Positions 36,314-45,555 are shown, counted from the first letter of the stretch. The stretch: DNA of 64,000 nucleotides from Neopararhizobium haloflavum (GCF_002750855.1 NZ_NWUC01000010.1:51652-115651), one strand, 5' to 3'. Translations and numbers: made by a program. The notes: generated by a model from the letters alone, not told the origin.

Positions 36314-37665
36314 GTGCCGATCACAGCGTCGACCATTGCGCCGGCACTACCGAGATAGTTCGTCGGATCGGTGAGATTCTTCAGGGATTCATTGCCAAGT
36401 GGCTCCGCCACGTCCGGCATGGTGCGCAGGACGTCGTAGAGGCTCGATTGTTCTTCAACGGCCCGCCGGCAGCCCGCATAGACGATATCATGGGCCTCCT
36501 TGCGTCCCGTATGGGGGGCAAGCGCCATCATGACCGCTTCCGCGACGATCAGGCCACGTGAATGATCGAGATTTTCGCGCATGCGCTTCGGGAACACCTG
36601 AAGTCCGCCGAGCATGAACTCAGCCTGGTAGAGGATGCCCGATGCGACGGCGAAGCCCTCGGGAACGGCGGACCACTCCAGATGCCAGGGCCCCGTCGCC
36701 CGTTCGAAATCGTGGATCATCGCATCCAGCATCGACGTGGCGTGGTTGCGCACGATCCGCGCACCGGCAAGGATGAGCTCGCACGAAACCGGGTTCTGCT
36801 TCTGGGGCATGGTGCTGCTGGCACCGCGATGACGAACGAACGGTTCGGCCACCTCGCCGAGTTCGCTGGTCATCATGATGGAAATATCCATCGCAAGCTT
36901 GCCGAGACTGCCGCTGACCAGGGCGAGGAACTGGACCGTCTCGGCAATACCGTCGCGCATGGAATGCCAGGTGATGGCGGGAACACCGAGACCGAGTTCA
37001 CGTGCGAGCTCCTGCTGGACCTCAAGGCCTCGCGTCCCGAGCGATGCGAGCGTACCCGACGCGCCGGAAAATTCGACGACCAGGACACGCGGACGGATTT
37101 CCGCAAGTCTTGCGGCATGACGGTTGAAGGCAGAGAGCCAGACTGCGGTCTTGTAGCCGAACGTCACCGGCAACGCATGTTGCAGATGAGTGCGGCCGGC
37201 CATCGGCGTATCGCGATGATCGCGCGAGAGCGTTGCAAGCGCCTGTCGCACGCGGTCGATGCGCCTTTCGACAAGGCTCATCCCGTCCCGAATCTGAAGG
37301 ACGGTCGCCGTGTCCATGATGTCCTGCGTGGTCGCGCCCCAGTGCAGGTATTTTCCGGCCTGACCCGCATGGGCGGCGAGTTGCTCGACGAGAGGCAGGA
37401 TCGGATAGCCGACGATCTCCGTCTCGTCCCGCAGACGCTCCATATCGGGCTTGAAGGTCGAAGCCGCGGCGGCAATCCCCGCCGCCGCGTCTTCCGGGAT
37501 GATGCCGAGGCGCGCCTGCGCCTTGGCGAGGGCGACTTCCGTCTCGACGCAGCGCGCCACGAAGGTCTGCGCGGCGAAGATAGCCCGCATCTCGTCATCG
37601 GCGAAACTGCGCCCGTAAAGCGGAGAGTCCAGGGCCGTCACAGGTTGAGGAAAGGAAGCCGCCAT
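36310..37665 (-). CDS. Adenylosuccinate lyase / carboxymuconate cycloisomerase family lyase
   Basis: A 451-residue lyase of the same superfamily as fumarase but of the PurB/PcaB branch. Motifs: HWGATTQDIMDTATV, the catalytic His region MAGRTHLQHALPVTFGYK and the flexible signature loop GASSTMPQKQNPVSCE, which is well preserved. Such enzymes release fumarate from succinyl-substituted compounds or form lactones from carboxymuconate. No protocatechuate genes are present here, and the neighbours are a fumarase-like enzyme and a tartrate dehydratase. A fumarate-releasing C-O or C-N lyase is therefore more likely than PcaB. It starts eight bases after the TAXI protein stop. Confidence 0.85.
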   Translation of the reverse strand: MAASFPQPVTALDSPLYGRSFADDEMRAIFAAQTFVARCVETEVALAKAQARLGIIPEDAAAGIAAAASTFKPDMERLRDETEIVGYPILPLVEQLAAHAGQAGKYLHWGATTQDIMDTATVLQIRDGMSLVERRIDRVRQALATLSRDHRDTPMAGRTHLQHALPVTFGYKTAVWLSAFNRHAARLAEIRPRVLVVEFSGASGTLASLGTRGLEVQQELARELGLGVPAITWHSMRDGIAETVQFLALVSGSLGKLAMDISIMMTSELGEVAEPFVRHRGASSTMPQKQNPVSCELILAGARIVRNHATSMLDAMIHDFERATGPWHLEWSAVPEGFAVASGILYQAEFMLGGLQVFPKRMRENLDHSRGLIVAEAVMMALAPHTGRKEAHDIVYAGCRRAVEEQSSLYDVLRTMPDVAEPLGNESLKNLTDPTNYLGSAGAMVDAVIGT

Positions 37666-37673
37666 CGTTTATC

Positions 37674-38666
37674 TCACTCCGCCATGTCGGCGGGGACGAC
37701 CGCATCCGAGAGTTCGATCCCCTGCTCACGGTAGTAGCGGACGGCACCGGGGTGATAAGGCATGAAGTCGTTCGCCGAAACGTTCTCCAGCAAGGTTTCC
37801 TTGGCCGACGCATGTGTGGCGACCAGATCGTCCTGGTTCTCGAAGACGGCCTTGACGATCTCGTAGGCGAGCGACTCCGGCATCCGGTCGTTCGTGAAGG
37901 CGACGTTCCACATTGCCAGCGTCTCGATATCGTCCGGCTGGGAACTGTAGGTGTTGGCGGGGATCGTGAATTCGACCGCGTAGGGCACCGTGTCGCGCAG
38001 CGTCTCGATCTCCTCCTGGGAGAGCCCGAAGAAGACCGTCGGCGCCAGCGTTTCCAGTTCGGAGAACGCTGCGATCGGCAGTCCGGCGGCCGTGGTCACG
38101 GCGTCGAGGCGGCCGTCGGCGAGCTGCGAAGTCTGGTCGCCCAGGGGGCCGTTCTGAACGGACGCCTCGATGGCCAGCGTTTCCAGCCAGCGCGCCCAAT
38201 AGGTACCACCCGTGCCGCCGCGCGGGCCCGCACCGATCGTCTTGCCGGCAAGATCGGACACCGAGCTTATGCCGCTTCGCTCGAGGGCTGCGGCCTGGAA
38301 TGGCGTGATATACATCGGGAAAAGCGCGCGCACATCGCTGTATTGCGTGCCCGGATCGAGATCGAGCTCGCCCTGCATGGCTTCATAGGCAGGGCCCATC
38401 GTGGTCAGGCCGATATTGACCCGGTCGGAATGAACCAGCACCAGATTCTGAGTTGGGCCCTGGGTCTGCTGGGTGGATGCCGGAACACCGACATGGCTCG
38501 AGATGATGCTGGCGACACCCTGACCGTAGATGGCGTGGGTCCCGCCCGGAGAGGCGGTGCCGATGACCACGGTGTTGGGCCAGTCGCTGCGATCGGCCTC
38601 CTGTGCGGTGGCCGGCAGGATCGCTGCCGTGCCGAGGGCGAGTGCGTAAAGGGTCGTTCTGATCAT
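37674..38666 (-). CDS. TAXI family TRAP transporter substrate-binding protein
   Basis: A 330-residue periplasmic protein with a signal peptide (TLYALALGTAAILPATAQ) and the TAXI-family core: VVIGTASPGGTHAIYGQGVA, then DLAGKTIGAGPRGGTGGTYW. TAXI proteins deliver substrates such as glutamate or dicarboxylates to a fused TRAP permease. The fused permease gene is immediately upstream (16 bases), and the catabolic lyases follow. The cargo is therefore probably the substrate of those lyases. Confidence 0.93.
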   Translation of the reverse strand: MIRTTLYALALGTAAILPATAQEADRSDWPNTVVIGTASPGGTHAIYGQGVASIISSHVGVPASTQQTQGPTQNLVLVHSDRVNIGLTTMGPAYEAMQGELDLDPGTQYSDVRALFPMYITPFQAAALERSGISSVSDLAGKTIGAGPRGGTGGTYWARWLETLAIEASVQNGPLGDQTSQLADGRLDAVTTAAGLPIAAFSELETLAPTVFFGLSQEEIETLRDTVPYAVEFTIPANTYSSQPDDIETLAMWNVAFTNDRMPESLAYEIVKAVFENQDDLVATHASAKETLLENVSANDFMPYHPGAVRYYREQGIELSDAVVPADMAE

Positions 38667-38681
38667 TTGGTCCTCCTCTGA

Positions 38682-40793
38682 TCAGTTTCCGGATGAAGGG
38701 TGTGTGGTGCGCGCGCGGGCGCGCAGGGTGCGATAGGCGACGAAGGCCGCGATCGCGATCAGGCCAGCAATGTCGGTGTAGATGTCGCCTGCAATGAGCA
38801 GCAGCGCCGCTGCGGCCAGAAAAATGCGCAGGAAGACCGGCATGCGTCCGGCGAACCAGCCCTCCGAGGCGGTGGCCAGTCCCCAGACCCCGATAAGCGC
38901 CGTCAACGTCGTCCTCACGATCTCGACAACGCTGCCATCGAGCAGGACGCCCTGATTGTGAATGAAGAGGAACGGCACGATGAATGCGGCGATGCCGTAA
39001 CGCACGGACTTGAACGCCGTTTTCCACGGGTCAGCCCCGGCAAGCGCCGCACCGGCGAAGGCGGAAAGCGCGATCGGCGGCGTGATCGTCGATATCACCG
39101 CATAGTAGAAGATGAAGAGATGGACCGGCAGGATGGGCAATCCCATGCGCTGCAGCGCCGGCGCGACCACGCTGGCGGCAATGGCGTAGGCGGCGGTGGT
39201 CGGCATGCCCATGCCGAGGATCAGCGCGATGATCATGGCAAAGACGAGCGCCAGCATCTCGCTCTGCCCCGCAACGCCGAGAAGCAGCGCCGAAAACCGT
39301 CCGCCGAGGCCCGTCAGTCCGATGACGCCGACCACGATACCGGCGCAGGCGCAGACTGCCGCAAGCTGCAGCGACTGGCGCGTGCCGATGGACAACGCTT
39401 CGAGGATGTCGCTGGCCGTTCCCTTGAGGGCGCCGGCCACCGCCGCATGCCGACCTGCGATCGCTGCGGCAAGAACAGCCAGAAGCCCGAGGGTAAAGGC
39501 TATGCCGCCATGCGTGTTGGCCGGAAGTCCTGGGAGGAACAATACGGTTACCAGCGCGCAAAGGATCGGCGCGACGTGGACGCGTGTATCGACCCCCAAT
39601 CGTTGCTGCAGCATCACGAGAACGGAAATCGCGATGCCCCAAGAACCAGCCGAGATGATGGAAAAGCCGGCAAAAAGGAAGATGAGGAGAACCGCGAGCG
39701 GAGCGAGAACGAAAGCGTCCCGCATCATCGGCCTCAAGGGCGGCAGCTCCGAGCGCGGCAGGCCCTCGATGCCTTCCTTGCGCGCCTCCAGATCGATGTG
39801 CACATAAACCGCGAAGTAGTAGAGAAGGCACGGTATCAGCGCCGCGACGATGATCGTGGTGTAGGGAATGCCGGTCACCTCGGCCATGATGAACGCGCCG
39901 GCGCCCATGATCGGAGGGGTAAGCTGGCCGCCCGTGGAGGCCGCAGCCTCGATTGCGCCGGCACTGGACGGCTTGTACCCGACCCGCTTCATGACCGGGA
40001 TGGTGAAGGTGCCGGAGGCAACCACATTGGCGACGCCCGAGCCCGAAATCATCCCGAATAGAATCGAGCCGAAGAGCGAAACCTTGGCCGGTCCACCGCG
40101 CAGCCAGCCAAAGGCGCCGAACGCGAGGTTCATGAAGAAGTCGCCGACCTTGGAGACCTGAAGAAAGGCGGCAAAAAGCACGAAGAGCACAATGTAGAGG
40201 GCCGCCGCTGCCGTCGTGATGCCGAAGATGCCTTCCATGGAATAGACGAAGGTCGTGAACTCTCCGAAGCTATAGCCCCTGTGGAAGAGGACGCCTGGCA
40301 GCCATGGGCCGACGAAGCCGTAGAGGATGAAGATGCCGGCAAGGATCGGCAAGGCGAGTCCCGATGTCCGCCGCGTGAATTCGATCACGACGACAATCCC
40401 GGCGGTCGCCACCAGCACGTCGGTCGAGGTCATCAAGACGCCGGTGCGCAGGATCAGCGCATCGAGGTTCCACCAGATGTATCCGGCTGCACCGATCGCC
40501 CCGACGGACAGAAGCATGTCGATCGCAGGCACCTTGTCGCCCGGTCGGCCGAACGGCGCATAAAGCGCGAAGGCGATGACGGCCGCGATATTGACGTGCA
40601 GGGCCCGGAACACCCAGGCGTCGAGCTGAACGAAGTTCAATACCATCAGGTGGAAGGCCGCGTAGAGGACGCAAAGCGCCCCTACCGTGGCTTTCTGCCA
40701 GCCATTCAGGTTTCTGACGGTCGATCCGAAATCGAACTTCTCCGCATCTTCGACAGCGGCTTCGACGGACACGTTTTCAGTATGACCAGACAA
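38682..40793 (-). CDS. TRAP transporter fused permease (DctQM type)
   Basis: A 703-residue membrane protein that combines the small four-helix DctQ-like domain (about residues 30-200) with the large DctM-like permease. Glycine-rich hairpin motifs of DctM are visible: GMISGSGVANVVASGTFTIP, AIEAAASTGGQLTPPIMGAGAF and LGMGMPTTAAYAIAASVVAP. It takes up a solute with Na+ or H+ together with the TAXI binding protein. It is the first gene of the operon and is divergent from the GntR/UTRA regulator, with a 118-bp shared control region. Confidence 0.93.
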   Translation of the reverse strand: MSGHTENVSVEAAVEDAEKFDFGSTVRNLNGWQKATVGALCVLYAAFHLMVLNFVQLDAWVFRALHVNIAAVIAFALYAPFGRPGDKVPAIDMLLSVGAIGAAGYIWWNLDALILRTGVLMTSTDVLVATAGIVVVIEFTRRTSGLALPILAGIFILYGFVGPWLPGVLFHRGYSFGEFTTFVYSMEGIFGITTAAAALYIVLFVLFAAFLQVSKVGDFFMNLAFGAFGWLRGGPAKVSLFGSILFGMISGSGVANVVASGTFTIPVMKRVGYKPSSAGAIEAAASTGGQLTPPIMGAGAFIMAEVTGIPYTTIIVAALIPCLLYYFAVYVHIDLEARKEGIEGLPRSELPPLRPMMRDAFVLAPLAVLLIFLFAGFSIISAGSWGIAISVLVMLQQRLGVDTRVHVAPILCALVTVLFLPGLPANTHGGIAFTLGLLAVLAAAIAGRHAAVAGALKGTASDILEALSIGTRQSLQLAAVCACAGIVVGVIGLTGLGGRFSALLLGVAGQSEMLALVFAMIIALILGMGMPTTAAYAIAASVVAPALQRMGLPILPVHLFIFYYAVISTITPPIALSAFAGAALAGADPWKTAFKSVRYGIAAFIVPFLFIHNQGVLLDGSVVEIVRTTLTALIGVWGLATASEGWFAGRMPVFLRIFLAAAALLLIAGDIYTDIAGLIAIAAFVAYRTLRARARTTHPSSGN

Positions 40794-40811
40794 GGCTTCC
40801 TCCCATCCGCA

Positions 40812-40841
40812 TTTTCAGGTACGGACTTATTTTCTGGTACG
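40812..40841. promoter_or_regulatory. Direct repeat in the divergent control region, candidate GntR/UTRA operator
   Basis: TTTTCAGGTACG at 40812-40823 recurs as TTTTCTGGTACG at 40830-40841, 18 bases apart, which puts both copies nearly on the same face of the helix. The second copy runs into GTACGTAC, itself a palindrome. The repeats sit 19 bases from the permease start and about 70 bases from the regulator start, a sensible place for repressor binding over both promoters. Confidence 0.5.
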
Positions 40842-40911
40842 TACATACGCAGGTCATTGTGACGAGTCAACGACGTTGCTAGGGAAGAAGCGGAGAAACG
40901 AAGGGGCGGGA

Positions 40912-41634
40912 ATGGGCAAACGTCCGATTTATGCGGAGCTGTCGGAGCGTCTGGTGCAAGCGATCAAGCAGGGCGACCATGGCGTCGGCGCGCTCATGCC
41001 GACCGAATTGGAACTGGCAGCGGCACACGGCGTAAGCCGCGCCACGGTCCGCTCCGCCCTCGACAGGATCGAGTCGATGGGCTTCGTCACACGTCAGAAG
41101 GGCGTGGGCACGCGCGTGATCGCCGCCAATCCGCATGGGTATGATGCTTCGACGGCATCGCTTGAGGAACTCGCCCATTTTGGTGCCGCGACGGAGCGCA
41201 TCATCTTCGGCCAGCATGAGGTCGTCGCTGACGAGGATCTGGCGCTGCGCATGGGATGCGCAGCCGGTAAGCGCTGGTATCTCGTCAGCGTCGTTCGGAT
41301 CGAACCCGACTCCAAAGATCCGCCGATCTGCTGGACCGATAACTATATCGCGCCCGCCTATGCTGACGTGGCGACGGTGCTGCCGGGACAACGGGGTCTG
41401 ATCACCGATCTGATCGCCGAGCGGTATGGCGTGATCGTCGACGAAGTCATCCAGACGATCAGGCCCACTCTGCTGGATTCTCAAATCGCGGAGGCCTTAA
41501 AAAGCACGTCCGGTGCGCCCGCCCTGGAGATCGTGCGGCGATACCAATCGGCCGGCAGCCCGATCTGCATTTCGATCTCGCAGCATCCCGGAGACCGGTT
41601 CAGCTACCGCATGACCCTCAAGCGCCGATCGTAG
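40912..41634 (+). CDS. GntR family regulator, HutC/UTRA type
   Basis: A 240-residue regulator. The N-terminal winged helix is PIYAELSERLVQAIKQGDH through LPTE-like MPTELELAAAHGVSRATVRSALDRIESMGFV. The C-terminal half is a UTRA ligand-binding domain ending in EIVRRYQSAGSPICISISQHPGDRFSYRMTL. UTRA regulators bind small metabolites and usually repress the adjacent uptake operon. It is divergent from the TAXI-TRAP/tarD operon, which it most likely controls. The ATG at 40912 has AAGGGG nearby. Confidence 0.88.
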   Translation: MGKRPIYAELSERLVQAIKQGDHGVGALMPTELELAAAHGVSRATVRSALDRIESMGFVTRQKGVGTRVIAANPHGYDASTASLEELAHFGAATERIIFGQHEVVADEDLALRMGCAAGKRWYLVSVVRIEPDSKDPPICWTDNYIAPAYADVATVLPGQRGLITDLIAERYGVIVDEVIQTIRPTLLDSQIAEALKSTSGAPALEIVRRYQSAGSPICISISQHPGDRFSYRMTLKRRS

Positions 41635-41656
41635 GATTGGAGCGGTTCGAAATTGT

Positions 41657-42712
41657 TCAGCGCATCGTCAGTTGCATCTTGGTGCATTGCGTCCGGTCGG
41701 CAGCGACCTTGAACGCCTCCACGGCATCGGCAAGATCAACCGAGCCTGTGATGATCGGCCGGACGTCGATCTGGCGTCGATCGATCAGGCCAACGGCTTG
41801 CGCATACTCGCCGACGAAGCGGTGCGTTCCGACGAAGGCGATTTCCTTGCCGACCAGAAGGTTCAGCGGAACGGTAACGTCACCGGCAACCCCAACTTCA
41901 ACGAGCGTACCCTGCGGCCGGATGGCATTGACGGCGCCGCGGATCGCAGGCCCGGCCGCCGAACATTCAAACACCATGTCGAACGTGCCCTTGTCCGCGC
42001 CGTAAGCGTCCAGCCGTTCCGGCTCGTGTGTCATGTTGATCGTCACGTCGGCCCCCATGGCGCGCGCGACGGCGAGCGCAGCATCTTGCAGGTCGGTGAC
42101 TACGATCTGGCCGACACCGGCATGACGCAACGCCGCGACCGTAAGCGCGCCAATCGGCCCTGCGCCGGTTACCAGAACGGATATCCCTTGCAACGCTCCG
42201 GCCACCTGTATGGCGCGGTTGAGCGCGTGCAGACAGACGGCCAGCGGCTCGGCGCAGGCCGCCTCGCCGAGCGACACCTCGGGATTGGCGATTTTCTCAC
42301 ACTGGAAGTCGCTGACGATCATCAGATCGCGAAAACCGCCCTGTTCGTGCGGATAGCGCAACGCCGAACCGAAGAACCGCATCGCCAGGCAATGTTGTTG
42401 GAGACCCTCGCGGCAATAGCGGCACGCATTGCAGGGCCGGCTGGGATTGACGGCGACGCGATCGCCGATCGCCACCTGTTCGACCCCCTCACCGACCGCG
42501 CGAACGGTGCCGGCAACCTCGTGGCCAAGGATGATCGGCTCGCGCACCCTGATCGGGCCGAACCCTCCGTCCTGGTAATAGTGGAGGTCGGAGCCGCAAA
42601 TGCCGCCCGCGCCCATGGCGACGAGCACCTCGCCCGGGCCTGGTTCTCCAATCTCGATCTCCTCGATCCTGATATCGCCCTTTGCGTGAAGGCGGCACAC
42701 GCGCGTTTTCAT
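41657..42712 (-). CDS. idnD: Zinc-dependent alcohol dehydrogenase, L-idonate 5-dehydrogenase type
   Basis: A 351-residue medium-chain dehydrogenase. Catalytic zinc ligands lie in GGICGSDLHYYQDGG and LGHEVAG; the structural zinc cysteines lie in NPSRPCNACRYCREGLQQHC. The NAD(P)-binding loop is VTGAGPIGALTVAAL. It resembles L-idonate 5-dehydrogenase, which interconverts L-idonate and 5-ketogluconate. It is the last gene of a TRAP operon that is divergent from mannonate dehydratase. It may therefore act as a hexonate dehydrogenase feeding that pathway, because no fructuronate reductase gene is present. Substrate assignment is moderate. Confidence 0.82.
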   Translation of the reverse strand: MKTRVCRLHAKGDIRIEEIEIGEPGPGEVLVAMGAGGICGSDLHYYQDGGFGPIRVREPIILGHEVAGTVRAVGEGVEQVAIGDRVAVNPSRPCNACRYCREGLQQHCLAMRFFGSALRYPHEQGGFRDLMIVSDFQCEKIANPEVSLGEAACAEPLAVCLHALNRAIQVAGALQGISVLVTGAGPIGALTVAALRHAGVGQIVVTDLQDAALAVARAMGADVTINMTHEPERLDAYGADKGTFDMVFECSAAGPAIRGAVNAIRPQGTLVEVGVAGDVTVPLNLLVGKEIAFVGTHRFVGEYAQAVGLIDRRQIDVRPIITGSVDLADAVEAFKVAADRTQCTKMQLTMR

Positions 42713-42725
42713 GTCGGTTCTCCGA

Positions 42726-44006
42726 TCAGGGGGCCATTAGCGTCGTCGGAAGCCAGGTGGCGAGCGGCGGGACGAAGGAGACCAGAAGCAGCACCAGCAC
42801 GTTGGCGAGCAGGAAGGGCATGATTGCCTTCACAACCGGCAACAGCGGCAAACGCGCGATGTTGGCGCAGATGAAAAGGCAGACACCAACCGGCGGCGTC
42901 GTCAGACCCAGCATGAGGTTCAGGACGGCGAAGGTCGCGAAGTGCAACGGTTCGATTCCGACGGCTGTCGCGAGCGTCAATAGCGGAACGAACAGGATGA
43001 TGAGCGCTGCGATCGTCTCCATGAACATGCCGACGAAAAGCAGCAGCAGATTGATCAGTATGATGATCAGATATTTGTTGTCGGTGATCGAAAGGACCGC
43101 GGAGACGATCATCTGCGGTATGCGCTCTGCAGACAGGATCGAACCGAAGACGTTGGCGAAACCGACGAGTGCGAGGATGCCGGCCGAAGACACGGCACTG
43201 TCGACGAGAATCTTGGGAACACGGCTGATGGGCAGCTCGCGGTAGACGAACGCGCCGACGACAAAGGCGTAGATCGCGGCGACGATCGCCGTTTCGGTCG
43301 GCGTTGCGAGGCCGCTCATCAGGCCTCCGACGATCAGACCGGTCATGGCGATGGCCCAGAAGGCGCCCGAAAACGAAAGAGCCAGTTCCCGCAAGCCCTT
43401 CCATTCCTGGCGGGGGAAATTCCGGCGCACCGATATGACATAGCAGGTGATCATCATCCCGATGCCAAGCAGGATGCCCGGAATGGCACCAGCCAGGAAC
43501 ATCTGCCCGACCGAAATGCCGGACAGAGCCCCGACGATGATCATCGGAACGCTTGGGGGGATCATGGGACCGACGGTCGAGGACGCTGCCGTTATCGCGG
43601 CGGAAAAGTCGGCCGGATAGCCCGATTTCTTCATGCCCGGAATCAAGACGGAACCGAGCGACGCGGCGTCGGCCACGGCCGTTCCGGATATGCCGCCGAA
43701 GAGCATGGATCCGGCCACATTGGTCATGCCAAGCCCGCCGCGCATCCAGCCGACAAGCGCATTGGCGAAGCGGATGATCCGTTCCGTGATGCCGCCGCCA
43801 TTCATCAGGTTGCCGGCGAGGATGAAGCCCGGAATGCACAGGAGCACGAAGACGTCGATGCCGGCATACATGCGTTGCGGGATCACGACGAGCGGCAGCC
43901 CGGCAGCCACGATATAGGCCAGCGATGACAGACCAAGGCTGACGGCAACGGGAACGCCGAGCGCCAGGGTGATCAGGAAGGTTCCGAACAGCCAGAACAG
44001 ATCCAC
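42726..44006 (-). CDS. TRAP transporter large permease DctM
   Basis: A 426-residue membrane protein with about 12 helices and the DctM glycine-rich signatures (LFGGISGTAVADAASLGSVLIP, AASSTVGPMIPPS, NLMLGLTTPPVGVCLF). It forms the transport channel with the DctQ subunit encoded two bases upstream. Together with the DctP binding protein it should import a sugar acid, judging by the idonate-type dehydrogenase and mannonate dehydratase beside it. Confidence 0.93.
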   Translation of the reverse strand: MDLFWLFGTFLITLALGVPVAVSLGLSSLAYIVAAGLPLVVIPQRMYAGIDVFVLLCIPGFILAGNLMNGGGITERIIRFANALVGWMRGGLGMTNVAGSMLFGGISGTAVADAASLGSVLIPGMKKSGYPADFSAAITAASSTVGPMIPPSVPMIIVGALSGISVGQMFLAGAIPGILLGIGMMITCYVISVRRNFPRQEWKGLRELALSFSGAFWAIAMTGLIVGGLMSGLATPTETAIVAAIYAFVVGAFVYRELPISRVPKILVDSAVSSAGILALVGFANVFGSILSAERIPQMIVSAVLSITDNKYLIIILINLLLLFVGMFMETIAALIILFVPLLTLATAVGIEPLHFATFAVLNLMLGLTTPPVGVCLFICANIARLPLLPVVKAIMPFLLANVLVLLLVSFVPPLATWLPTTLMAP

Positions 44007-44007
44007 G

Positions 44008-44514
44008 CTAGTCCTCCTCGGCGAATTGGGTGCGGCCGTCCTCTATGCCGGCGACCATGCCGACAACGCGCAGCAGCGCGAACACGAAAAGAGTGATGGA
44101 AAGAACGAGAACGCTGGCATGGATGATATCCATGGACCAGCGCAGGCTCGGCGATGTCTGCATGGCGCCGATTGACGTGAAGCGCCAGGCAGGTCCGATC
44201 ATGACGAGTGCCAGACCGGCGGTCGCGGCCGCCGAAAGAAGTCGCATCCACCACGAAACGCGCTCGGAAACGGCTTCCTGCAGAATGTCCACATTGACAA
44301 GGTCGCCAGAGCGATAGGAAAGGCCAACGCCGAATGCAGCGAGATAGAGCAGCATGAAGCGCGACAGTTCCTCGGTCCAGATCGGAGAACTTGCCGAGAA
44401 GGTGCGCGTGAAGACCTGGATCGCCACTGTTGCGATCAGGACAGCGAAGACGGCTCCAAGCAAGACCCGGCAGGCCAGACTGAGGCCGACGATGAAGGTG
44501 GACATCGCTTTCAT
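44008..44514 (-). CDS. TRAP transporter small permease DctQ
   Basis: A 168-residue protein with four helices (VGLSLACRVLLGAVFAVLIATVAIQ, LLYLAAFGVGLSYRSGDLV, LLSAAATAGLALVMIGPAW, VLSITLFVFALLRVVG). The EELSRFMLLYLAAFG segment is the usual DctQ signature. It lies directly ahead of dctM and 63 bases after dctP, with a stable hairpin in that gap. Confidence 0.92.
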   Translation of the reverse strand: MKAMSTFIVGLSLACRVLLGAVFAVLIATVAIQVFTRTFSASSPIWTEELSRFMLLYLAAFGVGLSYRSGDLVNVDILQEAVSERVSWWMRLLSAAATAGLALVMIGPAWRFTSIGAMQTSPSLRWSMDIIHASVLVLSITLFVFALLRVVGMVAGIEDGRTQFAEED

Positions 44515-44540
44515 GGCAAGCTCGCCTCGTTGGGTGGCAA

Positions 44541-44562
44541 GCGCGGCTGTTTCCAGCCGCGC
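44541..44562 (-). promoter_or_regulatory. Intercistronic hairpin between dctP and dctQ
   Basis: On the transcribed strand a perfect nine-base stem, GCGCGGCTG with CAGCCGCGC, encloses a GAAA tetraloop. No strong T run follows, so it is more likely a messenger stabiliser or partial attenuator than a full terminator. This would let the binding protein be made in excess over the membrane subunits, a pattern known for binding-protein-dependent transporters. Confidence 0.6.
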
Positions 44563-44577
44563 CTTTGGATGGTCGCC

Positions 44578-45555
44578 TTAGCGGGCAAAAAGGTCCTCGA
44601 CGATCGGACGAATGCTTTCGTCGACACTGTTGATGACCGGCTCGCGCGCTGCTTCCGCGAATGCGGCCGTGTCGACCTCGGTGAATGTCATGCCCTTGGC
44701 TTCCAGGTCTTCGCGGATAGCCTGCTCATCGGCCAGGAACTGCTCGCGCTCGAATTCCTGCGCGGCTGCAGCCGCCGTCATGACATGGCCCTGGTCCTCT
44801 TCCGAAAGCTGGTTCCAGACCTGTTCGGAGATTGTCAGGTAGATCCACGAACGAACATGCTCCGTCAGGTTCACGTGGGTCTGGACCTCGTTGAACGAAG
44901 CCGACTGGATGAGCGCCAGCGGATTCTCCTGGGCGTCGATCGTGCCGTTCTGCAGCGAGGTGAAGACCTCCGAGAACGCCATAGGCGTCGGCGCGGCACC
45001 GAGCGCGGACCAGGTGTCGACGAAGAGCGGCACGTTCGGCACGCGCATACGCAGTCCGTCGAGCTCTTCCGGCGTGGTGATCGCGCGGTTGGCGGTCAGA
45101 TTGCGCGGTCCCCGCGCGAAATAGGCGATGGGACGAACCTGCGCCTGCTCGATCACCTGCGCCTCGATCTGGTCGCCGATCTCGCCGCTGGCGATTTCGT
45201 CCATCTGCTCAAGCGATTGATAGGCGTAGGGAACGGCGAGAAGCGCCGCCATCGGCGCCCAGTTCTGCAGGCTTTCACCGGTAATGGTCATCTCGACCGT
45301 ACCAAGCTGCATGCCGTTGATCAGGTCCATTTCGCGACCGAGCGAGTCGTTCGGAAAGACCTCGACTGCGATACGCCCGTCGGTCAACGCCGACAGCTCT
45401 TCGCCGAATTTGACCGAAGCCTTGTGCCAGGAGTTCTGTTCATTGGCCAGATGACCGAGCTTGAGGGTCAGTTCCTGCGCAGACCCGATGCCAATCATCA
45501 TGGCGGAGAAGGCAAGCCCGGCCGCCAGCGTTTTCATGGTTGTCTTGAATGTCAT
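44578..45555 (-). CDS. TRAP transporter substrate-binding protein DctP
   Basis: A 325-residue periplasmic protein with a signal peptide (LAAGLAFSAMMIGIGSAQ) and the DctP fold: LTLKLGHLANEQNSWHKASV, then DGLRMRVPNVPLFVDTWSAL with the conserved Arg that pairs with the substrate carboxylate, and AFSEVFTSLQNGTIDAQENP. It captures an organic acid for DctQM. It is the first structural gene after the FCD regulator on the same strand. Confidence 0.93.
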   Translation of the reverse strand: MTFKTTMKTLAAGLAFSAMMIGIGSAQELTLKLGHLANEQNSWHKASVKFGEELSALTDGRIAVEVFPNDSLGREMDLINGMQLGTVEMTITGESLQNWAPMAALLAVPYAYQSLEQMDEIASGEIGDQIEAQVIEQAQVRPIAYFARGPRNLTANRAITTPEELDGLRMRVPNVPLFVDTWSALGAAPTPMAFSEVFTSLQNGTIDAQENPLALIQSASFNEVQTHVNLTEHVRSWIYLTISEQVWNQLSEEDQGHVMTAAAAAQEFEREQFLADEQAIREDLEAKGMTFTEVDTAAFAEAAREPVINSVDESIRPIVEDLFAR

